Shown: piece by piece, positions 8,375 to 16,260 of the stretch
Layout: each line of letters opens with the position of its first letter
How positions within the stretch are numbered: position 1 is the first letter of the stretch
Assembly (NCBI RefSeq): GCF_023074075.1
Contig: NZ_JADPKT010000022.1
Span: forward strand, 1-64,000
Length of the DNA stretch: 64,000 nucleotides
Origin: Bradyrhizobium sp. 138
GTDB taxonomy: Bacteria > Pseudomonadota > Alphaproteobacteria > Rhizobiales > Xanthobacteraceae
Reading direction: 5' to 3'
Made by a program: the position numbers and the translations under genes
The notes under the pieces: model-generated
What the model was told of the DNA's origin: nothing
Database searches by the model: none
What the model saw: the letters and a program-made list of their open reading frames with translations, nothing else

Positions 8375-8857
8375 CTCGTTTCCTCGCCTGGGTGTTTGTT
8401 GTTGGAGTTTCCTCTAAGACGTCTTTTCCGGGTTCTTGTTGTTGGATTTTCTTATTGGTGCTGTCGGCTGACGTGAACAATTCACGCAAGCCGCAGCGAA
8501 TTGGTAGCGCGATCAGATCATGATTGATCGCGTCTGTCGAGAAAGCCGAACGGCTCCTCGTCTAGAACTAATGGTGTGCCCGGCACCATCTGGATTGCGC
8601 GTTAGGACCATGCGTCGCGCGTCAACGCAGCTGTTCATTTTGCGACGCACACTTCGTGCAAGTGAGCCCACGGGCGATCCGTGCGCAATTACGCCGCAGT
8701 TCCGAATGAGCCTTCATAACCGCTTCGCGCGAAAGAGTTTTCGGGCGTGGACAGCAATTGGCCGCGTCTGGACCTTGGCCGGGCGGAAACGATAGAGTTG
8801 CAGCCGGCGGGTGGCGCCCGCCCCAACAGGCCAGTCAGATCGACGATGGAGACGAGA
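8375..8857. other. Intergenic region, divergent promoters
   Basis: No convincing gene is seen in this 483-nt gap between two divergent genes. It holds the perfect dyad described separately. Beside the ABC operon start there is also a short direct repeat: the minus strand reads CCAACAACAA twice about 40 nt apart. Confidence 0.6.
8472..8486. promoter_or_regulatory. Perfect dyad upstream of sugar ABC operon
   Basis: CGTGAACAATTCACG is an inverted repeat of two 6-bp arms around CAA. It lies about 100 bp upstream of the binding-protein start codon. It is a candidate operator for a local repressor; no regulator gene is adjacent. Confidence 0.4.
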
Positions 8858-9637
8858 ATGATCAACCCGGCGCCGTCAGCGCGGCTTCACATGCGGCGAT
8901 GGTTCGCGCTGGGAGCGGTGTTCGCGCTGCTGCTCGGCGACGGTGCGGTGGCGAATGCTCAAGGTCTGGTCAAAGGCGTGCAGGATGGTGCGGCGGCCGG
9001 GAACAAGGCGGCAGGTCCGGTCGGAGGCGTGCTCGGCGGCGCAATCGGCGGCGTGGTCGGCGTCTTCACCGGCGTGCTTGGTGTCGGCAACAACAATGGC
9101 AATCAAGCCCCGGCCGCCAAAGATAGCGGCAAGGATGCCAAGCAGCAGGGCGCGGCGAAAGACAAGGATGCCAAGAACGCCAAGGCGGGCAAGGGCGCCA
9201 AGGCGAGCAAGGAGGCGAAGAACGCACCGCAGGGCAAGGATAAGGATGTTACGGTCCTTACCCAGACCGGCGCGCCGCAGCAGACCGCGGAACAGATCGT
9301 CGCCAACAGCGACGCCTATATCGAGCGGATCAAGACCGAGCTGAACCTCACGCCCGATCAGGAGAAGCACTGGTACGGCTTCTCGAGCGCCATGCACTAC
9401 CTGGGGCATAATGGCGCGGAGCGGCTCAACTTGCGGGTTGCGCGCGCCAAGCGGGATCCGCCCGACGACATCATCGAGCAGATGCGCAACGAGTCGCAAT
9501 TCCTGATCGATCGGGCCGCCGACCAGCGCAACGTCGCCGACGCCGCCGAGCCGCTCTTCTCGAGCCTCGATGACAAGCAGAAGCAGGTCTTCATTCAGGA
9601 GATGGTGCGCCTCAGCCACGAGCGCGGATTGGATTGA
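8858..9637 (+). CDS. Periplasmic LTXXQ-family protein with Lys/Ala-rich linker
   Basis: 259 aa. The start was set at the ATG with GGAGACGAG upstream rather than longer in-frame options. A Sec signal peptide (MRRWFALGAVFALLLGDGAV) ends near ANAQ. Next come a Gly-rich hydrophobic stretch (GGVLGGAIGGVVGVFTGVLG), a low-complexity Lys/Ala linker of about 60 residues (KDKDAKNAKAGKGAKASKEA), and a C-terminal helical domain with ELNLTPDQEKHW, the LTXXQ motif of the Spy/CpxP-like family. Members act as periplasmic chaperones or stress proteins; the role here is inferred. A GC-rich hairpin follows the stop. Confidence 0.65.
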   Translation: MINPAPSARLHMRRWFALGAVFALLLGDGAVANAQGLVKGVQDGAAAGNKAAGPVGGVLGGAIGGVVGVFTGVLGVGNNNGNQAPAAKDSGKDAKQQGAAKDKDAKNAKAGKGAKASKEAKNAPQGKDKDVTVLTQTGAPQQTAEQIVANSDAYIERIKTELNLTPDQEKHWYGFSSAMHYLGHNGAERLNLRVARAKRDPPDDIIEQMRNESQFLIDRAADQRNVADAAEPLFSSLDDKQKQVFIQEMVRLSHERGLD

Positions 9638-9653
9638 TCAAGTTGAATCGGAT

Positions 9654-9680
9654 CGGGCGCGTCCGAATTAACGGCGCCCG
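9654..9680 (+). terminator. Hairpin after LTXXQ gene
   Basis: CGGGCGC pairs with GCGCCCG around a 13-nt AT-rich loop, 17 nt after the stop codon. No T tract follows, so termination is possible but not certain. Confidence 0.4.
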
Positions 9681-9748
9681 CCACGAATTCGTGAGTCTTC
9701 TCCGCAATTGATGTATGATTAGCTTCGCAAGCTGACTGCGGGGTTGAT

Positions 9749-10126
9749 ATGGCGGACGGACTCTCCGTTTTCCTGGTCGAAGACGAGGCGTTGATCCGGA
9801 TGATGATCGCCGACATGGTGGAGGAACTTGGCCACCACGTCGTCGCTGAAGCGGACAATGTCCGGGACGCCAGCGCGTTCGCCATGACCGCGCAATACGA
9901 TATGGCCATTCTCGACATCAATCTGATGGGCGTCTACGTCGATCCCGTCGCCGATCTGATCGAGCGCCGCGGAAAGCCGTTTCTGTTCGCCACCGGTTAC
10001 GGTCCGGAGCTGCTGCCGTCCTTGCTCCGGCGCAGGCCGATTCTGCGCAAGCCAATCGCAATGGATCAGCTCAAGGCGATGATCGATTCGATGTTTCCGG
10101 AGGCCACAGAGAAAGTGCCGCACTGA
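9749..10126 (+). CDS. Stand-alone response regulator receiver domain
   Basis: 125 aa, a single receiver domain with no output domain. The phosphoacceptor is D56 (MAILDINLMG), the acidic pocket is E11/D12 (LVEDE), with the conserved T82 (FATGY) and K101 (LRKPI). Such CheY/DivK-like proteins act by protein contact rather than DNA binding. No histidine kinase is encoded nearby, so its partner lies elsewhere. It is expressed alone; the next gene is on the other strand. Confidence 0.85.
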   Translation: MADGLSVFLVEDEALIRMMIADMVEELGHHVVAEADNVRDASAFAMTAQYDMAILDINLMGVYVDPVADLIERRGKPFLFATGYGPELLPSLLRRRPILRKPIAMDQLKAMIDSMFPEATEKVPH

Positions 10127-10211
10127 GTGACGGCCAAGGCGCACGCGGGCGACGGCGAGAACCGCGCTGGCGACGGAGGTGTCGCGTTCGCGTCGTGACG
10201 AAATCGAAGCT

Positions 10212-10415
10212 TCAGCTCCGGCCGTTCCTCAGCACCGTGGCGATGGTGTGGGCCGTCATGGCCGCGCGATCCGAAGCGCGCTGGGCGGCCAGCCGGTCTC
10301 GCGCCTTTTCCTCGATCAAGAGGTCGATCAGGGCCAGCCGCTTGTCTTCGTTGTCCGCCTCGCTCAGCAGACGGTGATAGCGGTGATAATCGAAACCCAG
10401 ATCCTGCTTACGCAT
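10212..10415 (-). CDS. Small charged protein of unknown function
   Basis: 67 aa starting MRKQDLGFDYHRYHRLLSEA. It is predicted to be all helical, with strongly charged stretches (ADNEDKRLALIDLLIEEKAR) and no signal peptide or membrane segment. The reading frame is open further upstream, but that part is Cys/Arg-rich and unlike a protein, so the internal ATG is preferred. It lies downstream of glucokinase on the same strand after a gap of about 140 nt. Function unknown. Confidence 0.5.
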   Translation of the reverse strand: MRKQDLGFDYHRYHRLLSEADNEDKRLALIDLLIEEKARDRLAAQRASDRAAMTAHTIATVLRNGRS

Positions 10416-10557
10416 GCTACGCCCCCCGCAACTACGCCACACACGGCCTGATTGTTTCCCATTGGGAACACGCAGGCAAGCGCGTTCATGCGTGGAACCG
10501 GGCGTGCGCTGCAAACAGCTGTGAGTATTGGAACCCGCGAGCACGAGAGCTTCGTGC

Positions 10558-11586
10558 TCAATCCACGTTGTGGTCGGCAAACATCTTCAGGCCGACGAAG
10601 CTCGCATCGGGCTTGATCACGAGCCTGGTCGGAATGTTGCGCAAATAGTCCTGGAACCGTCCCTTGGCTTCGAAGCGCGCCCGGAACGCGGAGGCCATCA
10701 GGAACTCAGGAAAGCGCGGCACGATTCCGCCGGCGATATAGACGCCGCCGCGGGCGCCGAACGTCACCGCGAGATTGCCGGCGACGGAACCAAGGATGGC
10801 GCAAAACATCTCCAAGGTCGCGCGGCTGACGGGACAACTGCCCTCAAGGGCGGCTTTGGTGATGCCGGCAGCATTGCGATGCGGCACCTGAGCGCCGTCA
10901 ACCTCCGCCAGGGCTTCGTAGAGATTTTGCAGCCCGGAACCTGAGAGTGCGCCACGCTCGATGGAGACGTGGCCGAGGCGTCGGCGCAAGCACGTGATCA
11001 CACGTTCCTCGCGCTCGTTCTCCGCCGGCAGGGTCGCGTGTCCCGCTTCCGTGACGACGGCCAGACGCGCGCCATGGCGCTCGACCAGGCAGGACACGCC
11101 AAAGCCGGTTCCGGGTCCGACCACCAGCAGCGGCTCTCCGGGTAGGCCATCTTGTCCGCCAAGAGGGATCAGGTCGGAAGGCTGCAATGCGGGCAGGGAC
11201 CAGGCGACGACCTCGAAATCGTTGAGCACATGGACGCTGTCGAAGCCGAGAGCCGGTTGCAGCTCGTTGCCGTCGATGACCCAGGGACTGTTGGTCATGA
11301 CGCAGCGGTTGTTGGTGACGGGACCCGCTACGGCCAGCACGGCTCTGCGAGGCTGCTCGCCGCCGGACCGGTGCGCCAAGACGTCCGAGATGGCTTCCCG
11401 GACGGTCGGGAAATCGGCGACCTTCACGTAGTCGATCGGTCCGACCTGAGCGAAATCGCCGCGGCCCAATTCGCTTTGGCTCAGCGCGAAGCGCGCATTG
11501 GTGCCGCCGATATCGGCGAGAAGCATCTGTCCTGTCTTGCCGATATTCATGGCCTTGTGGCTGCCACCGCCTTTCGGCCGCGCCAA
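10558..11586 (-). CDS. glk: Glucokinase
   Basis: 342 aa. The phosphate-binding motif LLADIGGTNARFAL, the sugar-binding NDFEVVAWSLPAL, the LVVGPGTGFGVSCL loop and the C-terminal GARGGVYIAGGIVPRF are typical of Glk (ROK-independent bacterial glucokinase). It phosphorylates glucose to glucose 6-phosphate with ATP in the cytoplasm. The proposed start is TTG, because GGAGG lies 6 nt before it; an ATG 12 codons in lacks such a site. It is transcribed alone on the minus strand, opposite the NAD genes. Confidence 0.88.
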   Translation of the reverse strand: MARPKGGGSHKAMNIGKTGQMLLADIGGTNARFALSQSELGRGDFAQVGPIDYVKVADFPTVREAISDVLAHRSGGEQPRRAVLAVAGPVTNNRCVMTNSPWVIDGNELQPALGFDSVHVLNDFEVVAWSLPALQPSDLIPLGGQDGLPGEPLLVVGPGTGFGVSCLVERHGARLAVVTEAGHATLPAENEREERVITCLRRRLGHVSIERGALSGSGLQNLYEALAEVDGAQVPHRNAAGITKAALEGSCPVSRATLEMFCAILGSVAGNLAVTFGARGGVYIAGGIVPRFPEFLMASAFRARFEAKGRFQDYLRNIPTRLVIKPDASFVGLKMFADHNVD

Positions 11587-11819
11587 CCCTGTCCTCCAAG
11601 CCCTTGACCCGATCCGCCCGTCGCGGGCAGTGCGAGATTCTGCCCTTAGGTGCGCCTAGTCAACACGGACGAGGCCAAACCGTTGCATCCTGGCAGTCAA
11701 CCGGTGACCAATTCGCGCAGGCCTCGCACGATGCCGCCGGTTGCGTAGCAGCGCGGAAAGACCGACACTAAGGGAGCGGGTCTGGCTCCGGCGTGCCGGC
11801 ATATCGAACGAGACTGGCG

Positions 11820-12446
11820 ATGAAAATTTCCGACCGCGACGTGCTGCTGGCGATCGACGTGCAGAACGATTTCTGCACCGGCGGCGCGCTTGCCGTCCCC
11901 GGCGGCGAGAAGGTCGTCCCCGCGATCAACCGAATCGCCCAAAAATTCGCCAATTTGGTACTGACCCAGGACTGGCATCCGCACGACCACGTCTCGTTCG
12001 CGCCGAACCATGCGGGCAAGCAGCCGTTCCAGACCATCGAGGTCGATTACGGCACCCAGGTGCTCTGGCCGCCGCATTGCGTGCAGGGCACCCCGGGCGC
12101 CGATTTCCATCGCGATCTCGACGTCGTCAAAGCGAGCCTCGTGATGCGCAAGGGTTTTCGCCGCGGCATCGATTCCTATTCGGCGCTGTTCGAGAACGAC
12201 AAGAAGACGCCGACCGGGCTGCTCGGTTATTTGCGCGAACGTGAGCTGAAGACCGTCTTTGTCGCCGGTCTCGCGCTGGACTTCTGCGTCCGCTTCTCGG
12301 CGGAGGATGCGCGCAAGGCGGGGCTGGAAGTGGCGGTCATCGAGGACGCCTGCCGCGGCATCGATCTCGATGGCTCGGTGGCGGCGGCTCATCAGAGTTT
12401 TCGGGACCTCGGCATCTCCGTCGTCAGCCTCGAGGCGTTTCTGTAA
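11820..12446 (+). CDS. pncA: Nicotinamidase
   Basis: 208 aa, isochorismatase-fold hydrolase that deamidates nicotinamide to nicotinate for NAD recycling. The catalytic triad is visible: D13 (LAIDVQNDF), K111 (VMRKGF) and C156 (LALDFCV). The metal site D51-W-H53-P-H55-D-H57 matches the PncA pattern. The cis-peptide region is also present. The gene is followed after 16 nt by a PHA-synthase-like hydrolase and then by NAD synthetase, so salvage and final NAD synthesis steps are close together. Confidence 0.9.
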   Translation: MKISDRDVLLAIDVQNDFCTGGALAVPGGEKVVPAINRIAQKFANLVLTQDWHPHDHVSFAPNHAGKQPFQTIEVDYGTQVLWPPHCVQGTPGADFHRDLDVVKASLVMRKGFRRGIDSYSALFENDKKTPTGLLGYLRERELKTVFVAGLALDFCVRFSAEDARKAGLEVAVIEDACRGIDLDGSVAAAHQSFRDLGISVVSLEAFL

Positions 12447-12462
12447 GGACCTTGAGGAAGCC

Positions 12463-13578
12463 ATGGTGGAAAAGATCGGCAAACAGCTGAGCGGCCCGGG
12501 TCATGCCTCTGACGAGCCGCTGCTATGGCCGTTTGCCGCGGCCCGCCTCGCCATGGACGCTTGCTTCTGGTGGGTCGAGCGCGGCCGGGCCGAGCAGGAT
12601 GAGAGCGGCCTGCCGTGGACGACGCCCAACAACGTTGCGCTGGAGCTTGCAACGATGCGCCTGCGCGATTTTTCGCGGAGGCAGTCCGGCCAGCCGGTGC
12701 TGGTCTGCGCGCCCTATGCGCTGCATCGGGCCCTGATCGCCGATTTCGCGCCCGGCCACAGCGTGGTTGGTTCCCTGCAAGACGGCGGCGTTGACCGGAT
12801 CTATCTCACCGATTGGCAGTCAGCTACGCCGGATATGCGCTATCTCTCGATCGACAGCTATCTCGGCGATCTCAACGTCGCCATCGACGAGATCGGCGCG
12901 CCGGTCGATCTGGTCGGCCTGTGCCAGGGCGGCTGGCTGTCGCTGCTCTATGCGGCGCGTTTTCCGGCCAAGGTGCGGCGGCTGGTGCTGGTCGGTGCGC
13001 CCGTGGACCTGTCGATCGATTCCTCGTTGTGCCGGCTCACCCGCAACGCACCCGAAATGGTCTACGACCAGCTCGTCGCCCGCGGCGGCGGCAATGTCAG
13101 CGGCGAGGAGATGCTCCGTCTGTGGTCCAAGCCGCCAAACCGCGACGATATCGTAGCGGCACTGCAGCGAGACCTGTCGGACGAAGAGGGGGCGGCGCTG
13201 CTCGCCCGCTTCGACCGCTGGAACGCGGAGACGCTCAATCTGCCGGGCAAATATTATCTGGAGGTCGTCAACCGGATCTTCCGGCAGAACCGGATCGCCG
13301 GCGGCAGTTTCACCGCTCTCGGCCGCGCGGTCGATCTGAAGGGCGTCAGGGCTCCGGTCTTCCTGCTCGCCGGGCTCGACGACGACGTCGTGCCGGCTGC
13401 GCAGGCGCTCGCAACCGCGGGTCTGCTCGGCACGCCGCCGGTCTTCATTGCGGCGGCTTCCGAGCCGAGCAACCATCTTGGCCTGTTCATGGGCGCGCGC
13501 ACCCACGCCCATGCCTGGCCGCGGATCGCCAAATGGCTGCGCGACGACCTGTCGGGCGTGCTGGCCCGCAGCGCCTGA
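12463..13578 (+). CDS. Alpha/beta hydrolase with PhaC-like Cys nucleophile box
   Basis: 371 aa. The nucleophile elbow reads GLCQGG, with Cys where lipases have Ser; this G-x-C-x-G box is the hallmark of polyhydroxyalkanoate synthases. A likely acid (GLDDDVVP) and a His (SNHLGLFMG) follow in the order expected for the fold. It is shorter than class I PhaC (about 560-600 aa) and closer in size to class III PhaC (about 355 aa). It could polymerise or transfer a hydroxyacyl group, or be a PhaC relative of other function. It lies 16 nt behind pncA; the link to NAD is unclear. Confidence 0.65.
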   Translation: MVEKIGKQLSGPGHASDEPLLWPFAAARLAMDACFWWVERGRAEQDESGLPWTTPNNVALELATMRLRDFSRRQSGQPVLVCAPYALHRALIADFAPGHSVVGSLQDGGVDRIYLTDWQSATPDMRYLSIDSYLGDLNVAIDEIGAPVDLVGLCQGGWLSLLYAARFPAKVRRLVLVGAPVDLSIDSSLCRLTRNAPEMVYDQLVARGGGNVSGEEMLRLWSKPPNRDDIVAALQRDLSDEEGAALLARFDRWNAETLNLPGKYYLEVVNRIFRQNRIAGGSFTALGRAVDLKGVRAPVFLLAGLDDDVVPAAQALATAGLLGTPPVFIAAASEPSNHLGLFMGARTHAHAWPRIAKWLRDDLSGVLARSA

Positions 13579-13718
13579 ACTCGCCTGGCGCCGAGCCGGC
13601 CATCCTGCAAATCCGTTATGCATGACGGCGGATGGCCTGCACGGGCCCCGGCCGATGGGCTACATATGGTCCGGAGCTGACGGGTTCGGCAGCGAAAAGA
13701 TCAAGGGTACTGCGCTCG

Positions 13719-15752
13719 ATGACTTTCCACTCGATCTACGCCCACGGATTTGCGCGCGTGGCGGCCTGTGTCACCACGTCCCATGTCGCCGATCCCTCGG
13801 CTAACGCGAAGGCGGTGCTGGCGGCAGCCAATGCCTGCCACGAGCAGTCGGTGGCGGTCGCCGTGTTTCCCGAGCTGTGCCTGTCCGGTTATGCGATCGA
13901 AGATCTGGTCAAGCAGGATCCGCTGCTCGATGCGGTCGAGCGTGGCCTCGCGGCCATCGTCGAGGCCTCCGCAGGATTGATGACGGTTCTGATCGTCGGC
14001 GCGCCGCTGCGCTATGGTCATCGCATCTACAACTGCGCCGTCGTCATCCATCGCGGCAACGTTCTCGGCGTGGTGCCCAAGAGCTACCTGCCGAGTTATC
14101 GCGAATTCTACGAAGGGCGGCATTTCGCCTCCGGCGCCGGCATCGCCGGAGAGACGATCTCCTTTGGCGGGCTGCATGCGCCGTTCGGCGTCGACCTCCT
14201 GTTCTCGGCCGAGGACGTCCCGGGCCTCACCATCGGCGTCGAAATCTGCGAGGACATGTGGATCCCGGTGACGCCCGCCTCGGAGCTTGCGCTCGCCGGC
14301 GCCAGCGTGCTGATCAATCTCTCGGGCAGCCCGATCACGATCGGCCGGGCCCGCTCGCGCGCGCTGCTGTGCCAATCAACGTCGGCGCGCTGCCTTGCGG
14401 CCTACGTTTACTCCGCCGGCGGGGCAGGGGAATCGACCACCGATCTATCCTGGGACGGCCAGACCTCGATCTACGAGAACGGCGTGCTGCTGGCCGAGGG
14501 CGAGCGGTTCCGCCAGGGCGGCCAGATCACCACTGCCGACATCGATCTCGACCTGCTCAGGCAGGAGCGCGCGCTGATGGGCACGTTCGACGACAACCGC
14601 CGTCAGCGCGAGGCGTTTTTCCGCACGGTGACGTTCGCCCTGAAGCCGCCGGCCGCGGACATCGGCTTCCTGCGCAAGGTCGAGCGCTTCCCGTTCGTGC
14701 CGAGCGACGAAAGCCTGCTCGAGCAGGATTGCTACGAGGCCTACAACATCCAGGTCGCCGGTCTCGTGCAGCGCATGCGCGCCACCGGCACCAAGCGCGT
14801 CGTGATTGGCGTCTCGGGCGGGCTCGATTCCACCCACGCATTGATCGTGGCCGCCAAGGCAGTCGATCTGCTCGGTCTGCCCCGCGAGAACATCCTGGCC
14901 TACACCATGCCGGGCTTTGCCACCGGCAGCGAGAGCAAGTCCCATGCGCTGGCGCTGATGCAGGCGTTGCACACGAGCTGGCAGGAGCTCGACATCCGCA
15001 CCACGGCGACGCAGATGCTGAAGGACATCGGCCACCCCTTCGGCCAGGGCCAGAAGGTCTACGACGTCACCTTCGAGAACGTGCAGGCGGGCCTGCGCAC
15101 GGACTATTTGTTCCGGCTCGCCAACCATCACGGTGGCATCGTGATCGGCACCGGCGATCTCTCCGAGCTCGCGCTCGGCTGGTGCACCTACGGCGTCGGC
15201 GATCAGATGGCGCATTATAACGTCAATGCCGGCGTGCCGAAGACGCTGATCCAGCATCTGATCCGCTGGGTGATCTCCTCGAAACAGTTCAGCGACGACG
15301 TCAACCGGACGCTCGGCGCGATCCTGGTGGCCGAGATATCGCCCGAGCTCGTGCCGGTGCAGGCCGGCGAGAAGCCGCAGAGCACGGAGGCGTCCGTCGG
15401 GCCCTACGAGCTGCAGGATTTCAACCTGTTCTACACGTTGCGCTTCGGCATGCGGCCTTCCAAGATCGCGTTCATGGCGCAGCATGCCTGGAAGGACGCC
15501 GCCAAGGGCGAATGGCCGCCGGCATTCCCGAGCGACCGGCGCAAGGCCTACGAGCTTCCCGAGATCCGGCGCTGGCTCGAAGTGTTCCTGCGCCGCTTCT
15601 TCGCCTTCAGCCAGTTCAAGCGCTCGGCGATGCCGAACGGCCCGAAGGTCTCGGCCGGCGGTTCGCTGTCACCGCGTGGCGACTGGCGCGCCCCGTCGGA
15701 CGCGAGCGCGGCGGCGTGGCTCGAGGATCTCGAACGGAACGTGCCGAGCTGA
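13719..15752 (+). CDS. nadE: Glutamine-dependent NAD+ synthetase
   Basis: 677 aa, the two-domain form. The N-terminal nitrilase-like glutaminase has the triad E52 (FPELCLSGY), K121 (VPKSYLP) and C177 (VEICEDMW). The C-terminal synthetase has the PP-loop SGGLDSTHALIV and the later GTGDLSELALGW. It makes NAD from deamido-NAD using glutamine as the ammonia source. The numbering agrees closely with the well-studied mycobacterial enzyme. The start was chosen at MTFHSIYAHGF; the frame extends 29 codons upstream without family similarity. With pncA it forms a small NAD gene group. Confidence 0.92.
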   Translation: MTFHSIYAHGFARVAACVTTSHVADPSANAKAVLAAANACHEQSVAVAVFPELCLSGYAIEDLVKQDPLLDAVERGLAAIVEASAGLMTVLIVGAPLRYGHRIYNCAVVIHRGNVLGVVPKSYLPSYREFYEGRHFASGAGIAGETISFGGLHAPFGVDLLFSAEDVPGLTIGVEICEDMWIPVTPASELALAGASVLINLSGSPITIGRARSRALLCQSTSARCLAAYVYSAGGAGESTTDLSWDGQTSIYENGVLLAEGERFRQGGQITTADIDLDLLRQERALMGTFDDNRRQREAFFRTVTFALKPPAADIGFLRKVERFPFVPSDESLLEQDCYEAYNIQVAGLVQRMRATGTKRVVIGVSGGLDSTHALIVAAKAVDLLGLPRENILAYTMPGFATGSESKSHALALMQALHTSWQELDIRTTATQMLKDIGHPFGQGQKVYDVTFENVQAGLRTDYLFRLANHHGGIVIGTGDLSELALGWCTYGVGDQMAHYNVNAGVPKTLIQHLIRWVISSKQFSDDVNRTLGAILVAEISPELVPVQAGEKPQSTEASVGPYELQDFNLFYTLRFGMRPSKIAFMAQHAWKDAAKGEWPPAFPSDRRKAYELPEIRRWLEVFLRRFFAFSQFKRSAMPNGPKVSAGGSLSPRGDWRAPSDASAAAWLEDLERNVPS

Positions 15753-15784
15753 TCGGTGCGGATCGGATATGGGGAGACGATCGG

Positions 15785-16168
15785 ATGTCGACCGGGGATG
15801 GGGCAGAAGCGGGTGGAGAGACCAGGGTCGTCAACGGCCTCTACATCTTCGACATCGAGATGCGTGACGGCAAGCGCGGGCAAGCCAGAGGCGTGGTCGT
15901 GCTCAGCGATGGTCGCATCATGGGCGGCGACAGCTTCTTTTACTACACCGGCAGCTACACCTTCCGGAACGGCAAGTGGCGGGGCGACATGATCGTCAAC
16001 CAGCACACCGAAGCCGTCGGCAGGACGCTCGCATTCGGCGGCCGGGAGGTCACTTGCGGTTTCTCGGGTGACTATTCCGCTGGTGGCGCCGAGGTCGAAG
16101 GCATGGCGCTGGTCGGCAAGACCACCGTGACATTCACGGCCCGCCTCACGCTCAAGGACGCGTTCTGA
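15785..16168 (+). CDS. Small beta-rich protein, possibly GrlR-like
   Basis: 127 aa, cytoplasmic by sequence. After a short Gly-rich start come regularly spaced beta strands: VNGLYIFDIEMRDG, RGVVVLSDGRIMGGDSFFYY, then TGSYTFRNGKWRGDMIVNQH and VTCGFSGDYSAGG. The pattern 'GLY...G.GV..L.DG.I.GGD..Y.Y.G.Y' recalls the lipocalin-like GrlR fold (type III secretion regulator family), but this is a weak resemblance. GGGGAGA precedes the ATG. It follows nadE after 32 nt. Function unknown. Confidence 0.55.
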   Translation: MSTGDGAEAGGETRVVNGLYIFDIEMRDGKRGQARGVVVLSDGRIMGGDSFFYYTGSYTFRNGKWRGDMIVNQHTEAVGRTLAFGGREVTCGFSGDYSAGGAEVEGMALVGKTTVTFTARLTLKDAF

Positions 16169-16260
16169 GCCTCGCGTGACCGGCCCTCGTTCCTGCTCAG
16201 GAACCTTCGCAGCCACAGAACGTTCGCGTCTGTTGTTGCGAATTGTCGAGGAGAGGGACC

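Noticed and set aside
9634..9650. Possible FixK-type site TTGATCAAGTTGAA
   Set aside because: Spacing between TTGA and TCAA halves does not match the TTGA-N6-TCAA pattern and it overlaps the end of a coding region.
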